A stretch of 44,885 bases of DNA from a virus, in IMG/VR virus record IMGVR_UViG_3300020190_000107, positions 1 to 44,885 of that record; one strand, given 5' to 3'. Below, one piece after another: positions 1 through 7,749 of the stretch (within the stretch, counting starts at the first letter, position 1; every line of letters starts with the position of its first letter). Under the pieces are notes generated by a model. The model was not told the origin of the DNA and ran no database searches. It worked only from the letters and a program-made list of their open reading frames with translations. The translations under genes were made by a program, and so were the position numbers.

Positions 1-59
1 TATTTACAAAGAAATTTTACCCAGTTTCTGGCGCACTTGCAAAAGACCTCAAAGATTAA
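1..59 (+). CDS. 3' end of an upstream gene (partial)
   Basis: A frame open from base 3 reads FTKKFYPVSGALAKDLKD and stops at a TAA at 57-59. It looks like the C-terminus of a protein whose body lies before the window. The next convincing start, at 85, follows 25 nt later. Only 18 residues are visible, so no function can be given and chance openness is possible. Confidence 0.35.
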   Translation, partial: FTKKFYPVSGALAKDLKD

Positions 60-84
60 ACTTAGATGGGATAGGTGGGTTGAA

Positions 85-282
85 ATGAAAAACAAACAAG
101 CAGACAAGCTACGCGAAATCATCAAAAAGATTGAAAAATCAGCGAGAAAATTTGACCTTGGAGCAGGTCACTTGGGTAACGGTGTCACGGTGTGGAACCG
201 TGCAAGAGAAGTCGACGGAGACTACGAAAAAATCGCACACATCGGTCCAGATCGAAAAATTACATGGTGGATTAATATCTAA
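85..282 (+). CDS. small cargo-cluster protein, module-bearing
   Basis: This encodes about 65 aa. I chose ATG 85 because a GGTGGG-type ribosome-binding site lies just upstream and because a TTG at 37 would overlap the preceding reading frame. The N-terminus MKNKQADK is encoded by 40 bp (68-107) repeated exactly at 41020-41059, in front of a different protein. It is followed by a basic amphipathic stretch, LREIIKKIEKSARK, that resembles the LExR module of neighbouring genes. The C-terminal half (VWNRAREVDGDYEKIAHI, then WW) looks like a compact beta domain seen in small phage and plasmid proteins. Its function is unknown. I infer that it is a virion-packaged small protein, from the shared module and the neighbourhood only. 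Confidence 0.7.
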   Translation: MKNKQADKLREIIKKIEKSARKFDLGAGHLGNGVTVWNRAREVDGDYEKIAHIGPDRKITWWINI

Positions 283-286
283 CAAA

Positions 287-292
287 TATAAT
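287..292 (+). promoter_or_regulatory. possible -10 box TATAAT
   Basis: TATAAT sits 34 nt before ATG 326 in an AT-rich gap. No good -35 was recognised. It is a weak call resting on the -10 match and its intergenic position. Confidence 0.25.
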
Positions 293-325
293 AAAACATT
301 AAGAACCTAAAAGTTGGATGAAAGA

Positions 326-1189
326 ATGAAGATTTCAAAAATTCTGAACTCAAAAATTCTGAACGCAGGGTCAGTCGATTACGATGAATACATCAAAGCT
401 CACCCTAAGTCTAAAAAACAGCGTAACGACCCTATTTTTAAAAGCGATAAACAAGAATCAAAAGCGGCTCCTGCATCTGCGAAACCTGCATCCCCCTCTG
501 CACCAGCGTGGCACAAAAAGAATCCTAACCTACATCCGACATCAGTAAAGGGTGTAGGGAAAGCCTTGGATCTTTTGAACAAGCATAAAGGTGAGTGGGT
601 TCCAACCATCGAAAAATCTTTAGCAGATTTCAAAAAAGGAAAAATCACAAGAGAACAGTTCGCTGATGTGTGCGAAGATGAAAATTATCACTCGATTGCA
701 GCCTTGCTTCGATCCGACAAGGATACTGATGTTCATGTAATTCACCACACAGAACAACTACTCCATGATAGAGATCCGATGGATTCCTACGATGGTGAAG
801 TTAATGAAGCTAATAGTGCGAGTTATGAAGCAACAAGCGCAGCGGCAAAACATAAAAACCATAGTTCATACGACAAGCAGAGGCATCTAGGTGCGTTGAA
901 TTATTTACAGCACCACAATTTACTAGACAGCGATACAGGAAAACGTCTCCTAAGTTTAGTTGAAGCAGACACAAATGCGAGCCGCTTTCGTGGTGAACAA
1001 AGAGAATCTTACAGAGGTATTTACCAAAAAATGATGGAAAATTGGGAAAAACAGTTGAAGGAAGATAAGAAAGAGCTCTCCTATACATCGAAGACTCGTA
1101 GCCTTGAAGATAAGATGTTTGATTACAATGAAAGTTTGAAATCTAAAAAAATGTACGATGAACTCGGTAAGAAACTAGGTCTTGTCTAA
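326..1189 (+). CDS. cargo-cluster protein with AHPKSKK module
   Basis: The protein is about 287 aa. ATG 326 is preferred over TTG 314 because GGAT lies 7 nt upstream and because the paralogue at 41.6 kb aligns from this Met. The N-terminal module runs through SKILN, GSVDYDEYIKAHP and NDPIF (to about residue 40). It is nearly identical at DNA level to 41695-41810, with two synonymous differences noticed. A 15-bp tandem duplication (335-349 and 350-364) doubles SKILN here. A Pro/Ala-rich linker follows, then a helical, charged body. The C-terminal part (HLGALNYLQHHNLLDS and YDELGKKLGLV) is clearly paralogous to the 250-aa protein at 41610. The function is unknown. It may be a structural or packaged protein. 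Confidence 0.8.
   Translation: MKISKILNSKILNAGSVDYDEYIKAHPKSKKQRNDPIFKSDKQESKAAPASAKPASPSAPAWHKKNPNLHPTSVKGVGKALDLLNKHKGEWVPTIEKSLADFKKGKITREQFADVCEDENYHSIAALLRSDKDTDVHVIHHTEQLLHDRDPMDSYDGEVNEANSASYEATSAAAKHKNHSSYDKQRHLGALNYLQHHNLLDSDTGKRLLSLVEADTNASRFRGEQRESYRGIYQKMMENWEKQLKEDKKELSYTSKTRSLEDKMFDYNESLKSKKMYDELGKKLGLV
327..457 (+). repeat. module repeat, copy 1 (partner 41695-41810)
   Basis: This 131-bp stretch (116 bp plus the 15-bp duplication) matches 41695-41810 almost perfectly. The differences I see, in GATGAATAC versus GACGAATAT, are synonymous. The downstream gene bodies have diverged strongly, so the 5' module has been copied or homogenised separately from the rest. Confidence 0.9.
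335..364 (+). repeat. 15-bp in-frame tandem duplication
   Basis: TCAAAAATTCTGAAC occurs twice head to tail and adds five residues (SKILN) to the N-terminal module. The copy at 41.7 kb has only one unit, so this looks like a recent slippage duplication. Confidence 0.9.
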
Positions 1190-1251
1190 AAGTAAGTTGA
1201 CAGAAACCTAATTTTTACACATCGCATCGTTGTTTTTGTAAGGGAATTCTT

Positions 1252-1593
1252 ATGAAGGTCATGGAAGATATCGAGCGGCTTGAAAAAAGAGCAGCCGCTA
1301 AAAATTACCTGAACATTCCATTTTCAAAAAAAGAGAAAGCAAAAGAACTTGGAGTCGGGAAAAAAGTCTACCTCGATGTGCCATTCAACAAAAAAGATGA
1401 AGCGAAAAAACACGGAGCGAGATGGGACTCGATCGTGAAAAAATGGTATTGGGGTGGAGGCGAAGAAAACCTTCCAAAAGAATTAAAGGCATTTCACCCT
1501 AAACATTTAAGAGAAAGACAAGAAGCTGAGATCGATGCTTTAGAAGAGCGTATGTCTCAAGAATCTTTCATGTCCGGTGAACCGAATTGGTGA
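1252..1593 (+). CDS. DUF5710-like protein with N-terminal LEKRAA module
   Basis: The protein is 113 aa, starting at an ATG with AAGGGA upstream. Residues 1-15 carry the cluster module (VMEDIERLEKRAA). Residues 18-75 match the DUF5710 pattern: YLNIPF-KKEKAK, then YLDVPFNKKDEAKKHGARWD and KKWYW. The first half of the motif is therefore present twice. DUF5710 is a small domain often found in DNA-processing or mobile-element proteins, and its activity is unknown. The C-terminus is a charged helix. The module ends in L-E-K-R, compatible with cleavage after Glu by a prohead protease of T4 gp21 type, but that is inference. The next gene starts 10 nt after its stop. Confidence 0.8.
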   Translation: MKVMEDIERLEKRAAAKNYLNIPFSKKEKAKELGVGKKVYLDVPFNKKDEAKKHGARWDSIVKKWYWGGGEENLPKELKAFHPKHLRERQEAEIDALEERMSQESFMSGEPNW

Positions 1594-1603
1594 GAGGTAA
1601 TAC

Positions 1604-2329
1604 ATGAGCATCTTAGAGACCATCGAAGGTTTAGAAAAAAGAGCCGCTGAAAACGAACCCACTAATCCAAAACTTTGGGCAAAGGTTCAGAAACTTACCA
1701 AAGGGGAAGTCGGATCTATCACACACAATGGAAAAACGGTCGATGGTCCGAACGATGGTAAAGGATTTAAAAAGTTTCCTAGCGCCTACGCTAACGGGTG
1801 GGCAGCGAAGATTTACAAAGACCTCGGTGGTGGTTGGAAAAAGAAATCTCATTTGAAAACCGCAGGTGGCTCAACTTTCATGACCGTGGCTCACGGTTCA
1901 AACGCAAAAGATGCGTTCAAAAAAGCCCAACAGGATGCGATCTCCGAATACGAGATGGACACAGGTGAAAATTACGAGGGTTACTCTGGGTCTATCGCTG
2001 AAAAAAACCGCTTCATCATGATCGAAGTCCCTGAAGGAAAAGACCCTAAAAAATACGCAAATGAATTGCTAGATGAAGATGACAAGCGTATCTCAGATAA
2101 ATGGGGTCCCGCAGGTTGCATCAATCCACCAAAAGAAGTGATTAAATACGTTGAGAGTATAGCTAAAGGTCCAAATTTTAACGTGAGCACAACTCAAGAC
2201 GCGAAGGTTTTTGATAAAGAAGCTGCCGGACTCAAGTCTGAAAAATGGCTTGACCATAAATTTGAAAGTTCTTCGACGCAAACTCCTGAATTTAAAGGAG
2301 TGAATAATGAAATCAAAGCAGTAGGGTGA
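1604..2329 (+). CDS. cargo-cluster protein with LEKRAA module
   Basis: The protein is 241 aa, with GAGAGGT before the ATG. The N-terminus ILETIEGLEKRAA is the same module as in the gene before it. Residues 24-85 contain a basic domain ending in NGWAAKIYKDLGGGWKKK, which resembles a short motif of large-phage proteins. Residues 90-185 (TFMTVAHGSNAKDAFKKA, then GYSGSIAEKNRF) form a second conserved phage-type domain of unknown function. The C-terminus has LKSEKWLDHKF, matched by LKSEKWIDYKF in the gene at 42542. A decayed copy lacking about 100 bp lies at 42379-42504. The 3' end overlaps a terminator stem. Confidence 0.8.
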   Translation: MSILETIEGLEKRAAENEPTNPKLWAKVQKLTKGEVGSITHNGKTVDGPNDGKGFKKFPSAYANGWAAKIYKDLGGGWKKKSHLKTAGGSTFMTVAHGSNAKDAFKKAQQDAISEYEMDTGENYEGYSGSIAEKNRFIMIEVPEGKDPKKYANELLDEDDKRISDKWGPAGCINPPKEVIKYVESIAKGPNFNVSTTQDAKVFDKEAAGLKSEKWLDHKFESSSTQTPEFKGVNNEIKAVG

Positions 2330-2349
2330 ATACTTTACTGCTTTTTTTT
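2315..2349 (+). terminator. rho-independent terminator
   Basis: AAAGCAGTA (2315-2323) pairs with TACTGCTTT (2336-2344), with a 12-nt loop and a run of eight T. The stem includes the last codons of the upstream gene. It separates the small-protein cluster from the subtilisin gene. Confidence 0.75.
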
Positions 2350-2396
2350 GCTTTGAGTATGGCTGATTAGCCAGTTTATTTCACAAGGAAGTGGAA

Positions 2397-3587
2397 ATGA
2401 AAAAGTTAGTTGCTTTGTTATCCTTATGTTCACTCTCGGCTTTAGCTTCACCAAAATCGCGTTTCATCGTTACAGTTCCAGAAGGAAAAGTGACTGAAAA
2501 AATAGCACAGGTAAACTCAACTCTGGTCACCGAATCTGATGAAATTAAACCTGAAAAAGTTTTACCTTCTATTGATGCTTTTGTAGCAGAATTGTCGCCA
2601 TCTCAAATTGAGGCTCTCCGTAAATCAGGAGCCAAGATTACCCCTGATCGTGAAAGACACGTTCTCGGTTTTCCTGACAACCCCTTTTTTGATTTGGAAA
2701 GAAATCTTGATTTTACTTACGGTCTCGAAAACATTGGTGTGATCGAATTACGATCAGCTTATCCAGAAATTTTGGGTGAAAAGGTAGTCGTCGGGATTAT
2801 TGACTCAGGTATCGACCCTAACCACCCAGCCTTCGCTGGAAAAGAAATCGTTTTTAAAGATTTTACTGCGAGTAAAAAAACTCAACCCTATGATGACAAC
2901 GGTCACGGTACACACGTTGCAGGGACTATTTCTGGAATCGGCTTACCGAATTTTGGAATTGCACCAAAAGTGAAATTAGTAATCGCGAAGGTTTTCTCAG
3001 CGAGTGGAAGGGCAAACGATTCAACAATTTTGGCTGCGATGGAATGGGTTCAAACGCAAGGTGTGAGTGTGGTTAATAACTCGTGGGGTGGAGATCAGGA
3101 TAGTACGAATCCTGATGAACCCTATAACCAAATGGTCAAATCTTGGCTGTCAAAGAACATTTTTCCGAGTTTTGCAGCAGGTAACAGCGGACCTAAAGAG
3201 GGTACTGTGGGAATTCCAGGAGGGTATGTTGAATCTTTTGCAGTTGGGGCTGTGGATGACAAAGATAAACTCTCAGCATTCAGCAGCAAAGGTCCTATTG
3301 TTTGGAACGGTAAAAAGTATGAAAAACCTGAAATCTGCGCTCCGGGATCACGTGTGTACAGTAGTGTCCCAAATGGTAAATACTCATACTTCAGCGGTAC
3401 TAGCATGGCGACACCGCATGTGACCGGAGTCGTAGCCCTTCTCAAACAAGCGAACCCAAAAATTACCGTTTCGGAAATCCGAGAGGTGCTACAAGAAAGC
3501 GCGAAAAACATCGAACTAAAAACTAACGAATGTGGCTCAGGGCGACTTGATGCAAAGGCTGCGGTTGATAAGGTTCTCGGAAAGTGA
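2397..3587 (+). CDS. secreted subtilisin-like serine protease (S8)
   Basis: The protein is 396 aa from ATG 2397, with AAGGAAG 8 nt upstream. A GTG at 2391 is too close to that site. Residues 1-18 form a signal peptide (KKLVALLSLCSLSALA). Residues 22-85 look like an I9-type inhibitory propeptide. The catalytic triad is complete: Asp136 in GIIDSGID, His170 in NGHGTHVAG, and Ser336 in SGTSMATPHV. The oxyanion Asn263 lies in AAGNSGP. Size and order match bacterial extracellular subtilases, so it should be exported and mature by autoprocessing. Such a gene is unusual in a phage. It stands alone between two terminator-like hairpins and could be a host-derived accessory gene acting on the envelope or on competitors. 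Confidence 0.93.
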   Translation: MKKLVALLSLCSLSALASPKSRFIVTVPEGKVTEKIAQVNSTLVTESDEIKPEKVLPSIDAFVAELSPSQIEALRKSGAKITPDRERHVLGFPDNPFFDLERNLDFTYGLENIGVIELRSAYPEILGEKVVVGIIDSGIDPNHPAFAGKEIVFKDFTASKKTQPYDDNGHGTHVAGTISGIGLPNFGIAPKVKLVIAKVFSASGRANDSTILAAMEWVQTQGVSVVNNSWGGDQDSTNPDEPYNQMVKSWLSKNIFPSFAAGNSGPKEGTVGIPGGYVESFAVGAVDDKDKLSAFSSKGPIVWNGKKYEKPEICAPGSRVYSSVPNGKYSYFSGTSMATPHVTGVVALLKQANPKITVSEIREVLQESAKNIELKTNECGSGRLDAKAAVDKVLGK

Positions 3588-3744
3588 TTGGGAAATCAAT
3601 CACATTTTGCTTATCTCTAGGGCACTTTTCTGACTGATAAAATGCGCACCTGATGCATTTAGGTCCGAGTGGATCTTTCGCAAGCGGGCAACTCAACTGT
3701 TTAGTCACGTTGAGTGCTCGCTTTTTCAATAGCGATATTACCAT
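3523..3744 (-). CDS. possible small Cys-rich protein
   Basis: A minus-strand frame of about 73 aa starts at ATG 3744 (GGGA 6 nt upstream) or at ATG 3783 for 86 aa. It has four spaced cysteines: CPLAKDPLGPKC, CAFY, and SEKC, which could bind a metal. It overlaps the last 65 bases of the subtilisin gene on the other strand, which argues against it. It would otherwise be the last gene of the minus-strand operon. Confidence is low. Confidence 0.35.
   Translation of the reverse strand: MVISLLKKRALNVTKQLSCPLAKDPLGPKCIRCAFYQSEKCPRDKQNVIDFPITFREPYQPQPLHQVALSHIR
3584..3603. terminator. weak hairpin after subtilisin gene
   Basis: GTGATTG and CAATCAC form a 7-bp perfect stem with a 6-nt loop. The subtilisin stop codon lies in the first arm, and ATTTTG follows. 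The T run is short, so termination is uncertain. Confidence 0.4.
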
Positions 3745-3813
3745 AACAGTCCCAACCAATTTGATTTTGACGCCATAGTACATGTTTTAGCCGACCGGTC
3801 AAGAAGCCGAGAT

Positions 3814-4107
3814 TCACAGGTAATACCTCGTTATAGCATCTTTTTTACCGAATCTTAGCTCTTTCTGGCTTTTCAACTTCAACTCACGGCAGACTTGAGC
3901 CAACAACTTTCCCATCTCTTGTCCTGCGATTGAGTTGTTCTTTTCATACAATTTGTAAAAAGGTTCGTACTCTCCGCTCCAATCTTTACCCAACAAATCT
4001 GACATGATGAATGAACCTATGATTTTTTTACGTTGAATTTCAATTACTTGAAGTTTTAAAGAGTTTTTCGTCAATTTTCGAACTGTATCTCTCTCGACTA
4101 AAATCAT
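3814..4107 (-). CDS. hypothetical protein
   Basis: The protein is 97 aa, starting at the ATG at 4107, which has a perfect GGAGGT 5-6 nt upstream. The longer frame to 4176 has no such site. It is basic and lysine-rich with a tyrosine-containing middle (GEYEPFYKLYEKN). I recognise no family. It lies downstream of the glycosyltransferase on the same strand and may be transcribed with it or from its own promoter in the 130-nt gap. Confidence 0.65.
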   Translation of the reverse strand: MILVERDTVRKLTKNSLKLQVIEIQRKKIIGSFIMSDLLGKDWSGEYEPFYKLYEKNNSIAGQEMGKLLAQVCRELKLKSQKELRFGKKDAITRYYL

Positions 4108-4236
4108 AACGCACCTCCGATGAAGAGGGGTATACTTTTTGATTGGAAAAATGCAACTGTATTCACACAGTGGCATGAATTTAATCTAAAAAAATAAAAT
4201 ATTTCAGTATCTTATATTCCGACGTTGCCCGCTACA

Positions 4237-6426
4237 TCAATTCAGATAGCTGAGTCTGAAAGATAAACAGCCTCCTATCTTTCGGTTGTTTTGATAAAGA
4301 TTACCGAAAGCAAACGAGTGATTGACGTAGTACACGGTGAGAGCGTTGCCCTGATTTGCATCTGGACTAAATATCTTGATTTTATATCTTTGATTTTTGG
4401 AATCAGGAATTGGTTCGAAGGTAAATTCATTCCAATCGTTGTCATTTACGAATGTTGAATCAAGGAAAGCTGTTCGGATGATCGCGCCCTGAGAGTTTTC
4501 GACTTGCAACGATAAACGGCATACGTTTTTTCTTCTAAAAGTTCCTATGAATAGTTCAATTTTAGCTAAATTAGAGCGGTCGCAAATAATTTCTTGGATG
4601 ATGATCTTACTTCCAAAAATTTCACCTAACTGGTGGGTATGAAAATTTTGGCACATTCCAAGAAGATACATATCGGTAGCGTAAACAGTTTGCACCCACC
4701 AATCATAAATTCTAACCCCTTGATGGGTGATTTTGTGTAAACCTTGAAATGATGCCTTAAAAATGAAGTTGTTAGATTTTTGTTTTACGAGAACTCCATT
4801 AACGTGCCAGTCACCGAGATCATCAGTTACCAATTCGACCGACTCATTTTGAAGAATTTGTAAATTTTTCGCTGAATGAGATTGGTTTACCTTGTTCACC
4901 TGAGGTTCTATTTTTTCGTTTTCTTTATAAAACGTGCTGATCGTGCTTTGATTCCAGTAACCGGTAGTGGTGACTACTGAAGGGAATATACCCTTCCATT
5001 TTTCGTGAACTTTTTTGAACTCACGCCAATATATGTCTTTACCTTTGGCTATTGAAGATGACCCATTGCTGTGGTGCGTTGCGGGTGCATCGATTACGTA
5101 ATTTCGATAGCCTTTATTTTTAGATTGAAGACTGAGATCAACACCGTAGAAATGGAAGTGGGTGAGTTTTTTTTCATCAAAAAAAATACCACTGCTTTTT
5201 TTTGTGATGATACAAAGCTCATCGATTACATCGACTTCACCTGAGGGCATTTGACCGTACGTGGACAATTTCCCTTTTTCAGGAGTTTTTACAGAACCGA
5301 TGACGTTTATATGAAGTTTACCATCATCGATGGCGATTGAATTATTTTTCTGGTCTACTATTTTTATACCCGCTAAACCTGCGACTCCAAGTTTAGGGCA
5401 TTTTTTTAATTCAAGGAAAACTTTATCTATCCAATTCGCGGAATACTCAACATCTTGGTGGGTAAAAACAAGCCATTCTGTTCTCGCTTGAATTAAACCT
5501 TGATTAAGAGCTTGCGATGCACTGTATTTTCCTGAAAAATTATAAATAGGGATGATATCGTATCTGTTTTTGTCGGAGTAAATAGATTTCAAGAGAAAAT
5601 TATTAAGTTGTATGAAATCGTTTACGCATACTATAAACGTGATATCTTTTACTAAATTTTCAAGTTTATATTTTCTGCGGCTAACTTCAGCACAATCTGG
5701 TGTGAATAACTTGATCCAACGGGTATGGAATTTTGCAAGATTATTTTTTAAATTAGGGTTTGCTTTACTAGCATTTTCGATATGAATCCCTGTGCAGTTT
5801 GGGCTGACTATGTTTTTTTTATTTAAGTGGAAGTGAATTTTCAAACAAAAATCCACATCTTCGTAAGCCCACTCATAAATAGGGTCAAAACCTTGCACGG
5901 CATCAAAATCTTGTTTACCTACGAGCAAACAGGCAGCTGTGACAGCTTTGTGCTCCCAAATATCAGTCAACATGATATTGTGAAGTTTGAGATTTTTTAT
6001 TGTTTGGTCGCTGATATTTACAGGGTCTTGGCTAGGTGCGCACAAAATCCCAGCGTGTTGCAATTCTCCTGATGGGTATCTTAGGGTGGCACCAACGCAC
6101 CCAACTGATTCATCTTTAATTAAGTTACGCATATTTTCGATAGTTTTTTGGTCTAAGTAACAATCATTATTTAAAAATAGAAGAAGGTCTCCTTTTGCAA
6201 ATGAGACCATTTCATTATTCATCACTGAAAAGTTAGAATCATTTTTTCTGTGGTGAATCCGAATACGGGTATCTTGTAGGCTGTCCAACCATTCTTTTGA
6301 TCCATCAGTCGATTCATTTTCTCTGATGAGTATTTCAAAATCTTGGTCGCTTGAATTAAGCAAAGATTTTATGCAATTAACAAGATGTTCTTTACCGTTT
6401 CTATTGAGTATTATTACGCTGATCAT
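4237..6426 (-). CDS. double GT2 glycosyltransferase with C-terminal beta domain
   Basis: The protein is 729 aa. Residues 1-235 are a family 2 glycosyltransferase (GT-A fold): SVIILNRNGKEHLVNCIKSL at the start, the metal-binding-type NND at 86-88, and a YEDVDFC acceptor-side motif near 184. Residues about 258-460 form a second GT2-like domain (IPIYNFSGKYSASQALNQG, then FTHQDVEY). Residues 520-729 are beta-rich and may bind carbohydrate or membrane. The start overlaps the 3' end of the exonuclease gene by 26 nt. Likely roles are glycosylation of virion proteins, phage DNA or host glycans, and the sequence does not decide between them. Confidence 0.85.
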   Translation of the reverse strand: MISVIILNRNGKEHLVNCIKSLLNSSDQDFEILIRENESTDGSKEWLDSLQDTRIRIHHRKNDSNFSVMNNEMVSFAKGDLLLFLNNDCYLDQKTIENMRNLIKDESVGCVGATLRYPSGELQHAGILCAPSQDPVNISDQTIKNLKLHNIMLTDIWEHKAVTAACLLVGKQDFDAVQGFDPIYEWAYEDVDFCLKIHFHLNKKNIVSPNCTGIHIENASKANPNLKNNLAKFHTRWIKLFTPDCAEVSRRKYKLENLVKDITFIVCVNDFIQLNNFLLKSIYSDKNRYDIIPIYNFSGKYSASQALNQGLIQARTEWLVFTHQDVEYSANWIDKVFLELKKCPKLGVAGLAGIKIVDQKNNSIAIDDGKLHINVIGSVKTPEKGKLSTYGQMPSGEVDVIDELCIITKKSSGIFFDEKKLTHFHFYGVDLSLQSKNKGYRNYVIDAPATHHSNGSSSIAKGKDIYWREFKKVHEKWKGIFPSVVTTTGYWNQSTISTFYKENEKIEPQVNKVNQSHSAKNLQILQNESVELVTDDLGDWHVNGVLVKQKSNNFIFKASFQGLHKITHQGVRIYDWWVQTVYATDMYLLGMCQNFHTHQLGEIFGSKIIIQEIICDRSNLAKIELFIGTFRRKNVCRLSLQVENSQGAIIRTAFLDSTFVNDNDWNEFTFEPIPDSKNQRYKIKIFSPDANQGNALTVYYVNHSFAFGNLYQNNRKIGGCLSFRLSYLN

Positions 6427-6982
6427 TTCTTATCTTTTTTAGTTGGTCTAGCATCTTAAAAAAGATAGATGTGGTCGTATTTACATCAGCCTCAGCGGTA
6501 TGTGCTGCTAGATTTTCTACCCCATAAACTTTTGCAAGAGCCACAAGGTTAAATTTGTCGGTCTGGATAATACCAGCTTCCCTCAAGATGAAAGCAATTT
6601 GAGAAGTATCTAAGATGTGATAATTCCACATCTTAGACCACCCTTTATAACCGTAATGTTCGGTGAAAGAATCTATGAAATCTAAGTCAAATTTCAAATT
6701 TTGACCTACGAGAGTTGGATTATACCTCTGATAAACCACAGTCGACCAACGGATGAAATTTTCTATTTCATCTTTATTGTTACATGGGTTTCTGCGTTGC
6801 ATAATATTGTTGATTGCTAAAGCCTTACAATCCATAGGGAGGTACGGATCATATGTAGCATGGTAATGATCTCTTGAATTACCATCTTCATCATAAACAG
6901 TGGCGGCGATCTCTAAAACTGGATTCTCTTTAGGGTTTAGTCCCCCTGTTTCAGTATCAAGAATCAGATAGAATTTTTTCAT
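6401..6982 (-). CDS. DEDDh 3'-5' exonuclease (DnaQ/RNase T-like)
   Basis: The protein is about 193 aa from ATG 6982; a TTG at 6997 is also possible. The exonuclease motifs are visible. ExoI is LDTETGG (Asp9, Glu11), ExoII is NLKFDLDF, and ExoIII is HTAEADV with the His of the DEDDh class. The length suits a stand-alone proofreading-type nuclease. It could work in replication, repair or nucleotide recycling. The stop is TAG, a rare stop in this window, with an in-frame TAA two codons further on. It overlaps the upstream gene by 26 nt and the glycosyltransferase by 26 nt, so the three are translationally linked. Confidence 0.9.
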   Translation of the reverse strand: MKKFYLILDTETGGLNPKENPVLEIAATVYDEDGNSRDHYHATYDPYLPMDCKALAINNIMQRRNPCNNKDEIENFIRWSTVVYQRYNPTLVGQNLKFDLDFIDSFTEHYGYKGWSKMWNYHILDTSQIAFILREAGIIQTDKFNLVALAKVYGVENLAAHTAEADVNTTTSIFFKMLDQLKKIRNDQRNNTQ

Positions 6983-7415
6983 TTTTTTTGCTCGCAAGTT
7001 GGATGATCCAAACCAACAATTCTGAAAAAAGAGCAGAACCGTTTAGAGTAAAGTCCAACATGCTCCAATCAAAATTTTGATCGCTTGTGTTAATGACACG
7101 CGGTAGTGATATTTTCTCAACAACAGTGCTTTCGTACAGTTTGAAGACAGTTTCACCATTAGGTCTGATTTCAAGAACATTCGGTGAGTATTTATCTCTG
7201 ATATCCCCTGAAACATCTTTGATGAAAATAGGATGCCCTACTCTATACAAAGCGTGGGACACAAATTTGAAAGTGTGCCCTATCTTGAAAGGGTATTCAG
7301 AATCAGATGCAGGATTGATTTTTACAATCAATCCATTCTCTAATTTATAGGCTTCCCAAGGAATCATGTGCGACATGTTGTATTTGTCGTACATGTCATA
7401 AAGGTTAAATATCAT
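6957..7415 (-). CDS. hypothetical protein
   Basis: The protein is 152 aa. The ATG overlaps the stop of the preceding 93-aa gene (ATGA type, 7412-7415). It is rich in aromatic and beta-prone residues (FKIGHTFKFVSHALYRVG), with a hydrophobic C-terminal stretch (LFSELLVWIIQLA). No family is recognised. It is the second gene of the minus-strand operon. Confidence 0.75.
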   Translation of the reverse strand: MIFNLYDMYDKYNMSHMIPWEAYKLENGLIVKINPASDSEYPFKIGHTFKFVSHALYRVGHPIFIKDVSGDIRDKYSPNVLEIRPNGETVFKLYESTVVEKISLPRVINTSDQNFDWSMLDFTLNGSALFSELLVWIIQLASKKNEKILSDS

Positions 7416-7693
7416 CTAATGATACCTGATGGTGGAGTGATAATTCCTGTATCTTTTTCGAGCCAAAACTTAGTATATGAATCCTTCATAGTTTCTTTCA
7501 AATCAGACTCAAGAGTCACCTTGCTTCGTAGAACTTTGATTGTTTTTTCAAACAAAGGGTGTAGACCAAGACCAAACTGCCCACCTTGATTCGGTATAGC
7601 CATCAAAGGTTTTGACAAAATTACATAGTCTTCTTCATAAGTTGCATCAGCCAAAAAAATACCTACACCATCAATAACAAAAGTTTTTATCAT
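7412..7693 (-). CDS. hypothetical small protein
   Basis: The protein is 93 aa, and GGAGGA lies before the ATG. The first half (VDGVGIFLADATYEEDYVI, then LSKPLMAIP) reads like a small Sm-like or SH3-like beta barrel, but this is only an impression. It is the first gene of the minus-strand operon behind the promoter at 7714-7742. Confidence 0.75.
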   Translation of the reverse strand: MIKTFVIDGVGIFLADATYEEDYVILSKPLMAIPNQGGQFGLGLHPLFEKTIKVLRSKVTLESDLKETMKDSYTKFWLEKDTGIITPPSGIIR

Positions 7694-7713
7694 TACTATC
7701 CTCCGCCGAAATT

Positions 7714-7742
7714 ATTTTATCGCGCTAATAATCTATTGTCTA
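7714..7742 (-). promoter_or_regulatory. sigma70-like promoter of the minus-strand operon
   Basis: On the minus strand, TAGACA (7742-7737) and TAAAAT (7719-7714) are separated by exactly 17 nt. Transcription would begin near 7707 and reach the GGAGGA and ATG at 7693. Each hexamer differs from consensus at one position. It is the clearest host-type promoter in the window. Confidence 0.7.
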
Positions 7743-7749
7743 CAGTAGT

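Noticed and set aside
37-84. TTG start at 37 for the first small gene
   Set aside because: It has no ribosome-binding site and overlaps the preceding frame to 59. The repeated 40-bp context points to ATG 85.
3067-3511. Overlapping open frames on both strands inside the subtilisin gene
   Set aside because: They lie wholly within the protease, which has all catalytic motifs in its own frame. The alternatives have no ribosome-binding sites or family features.
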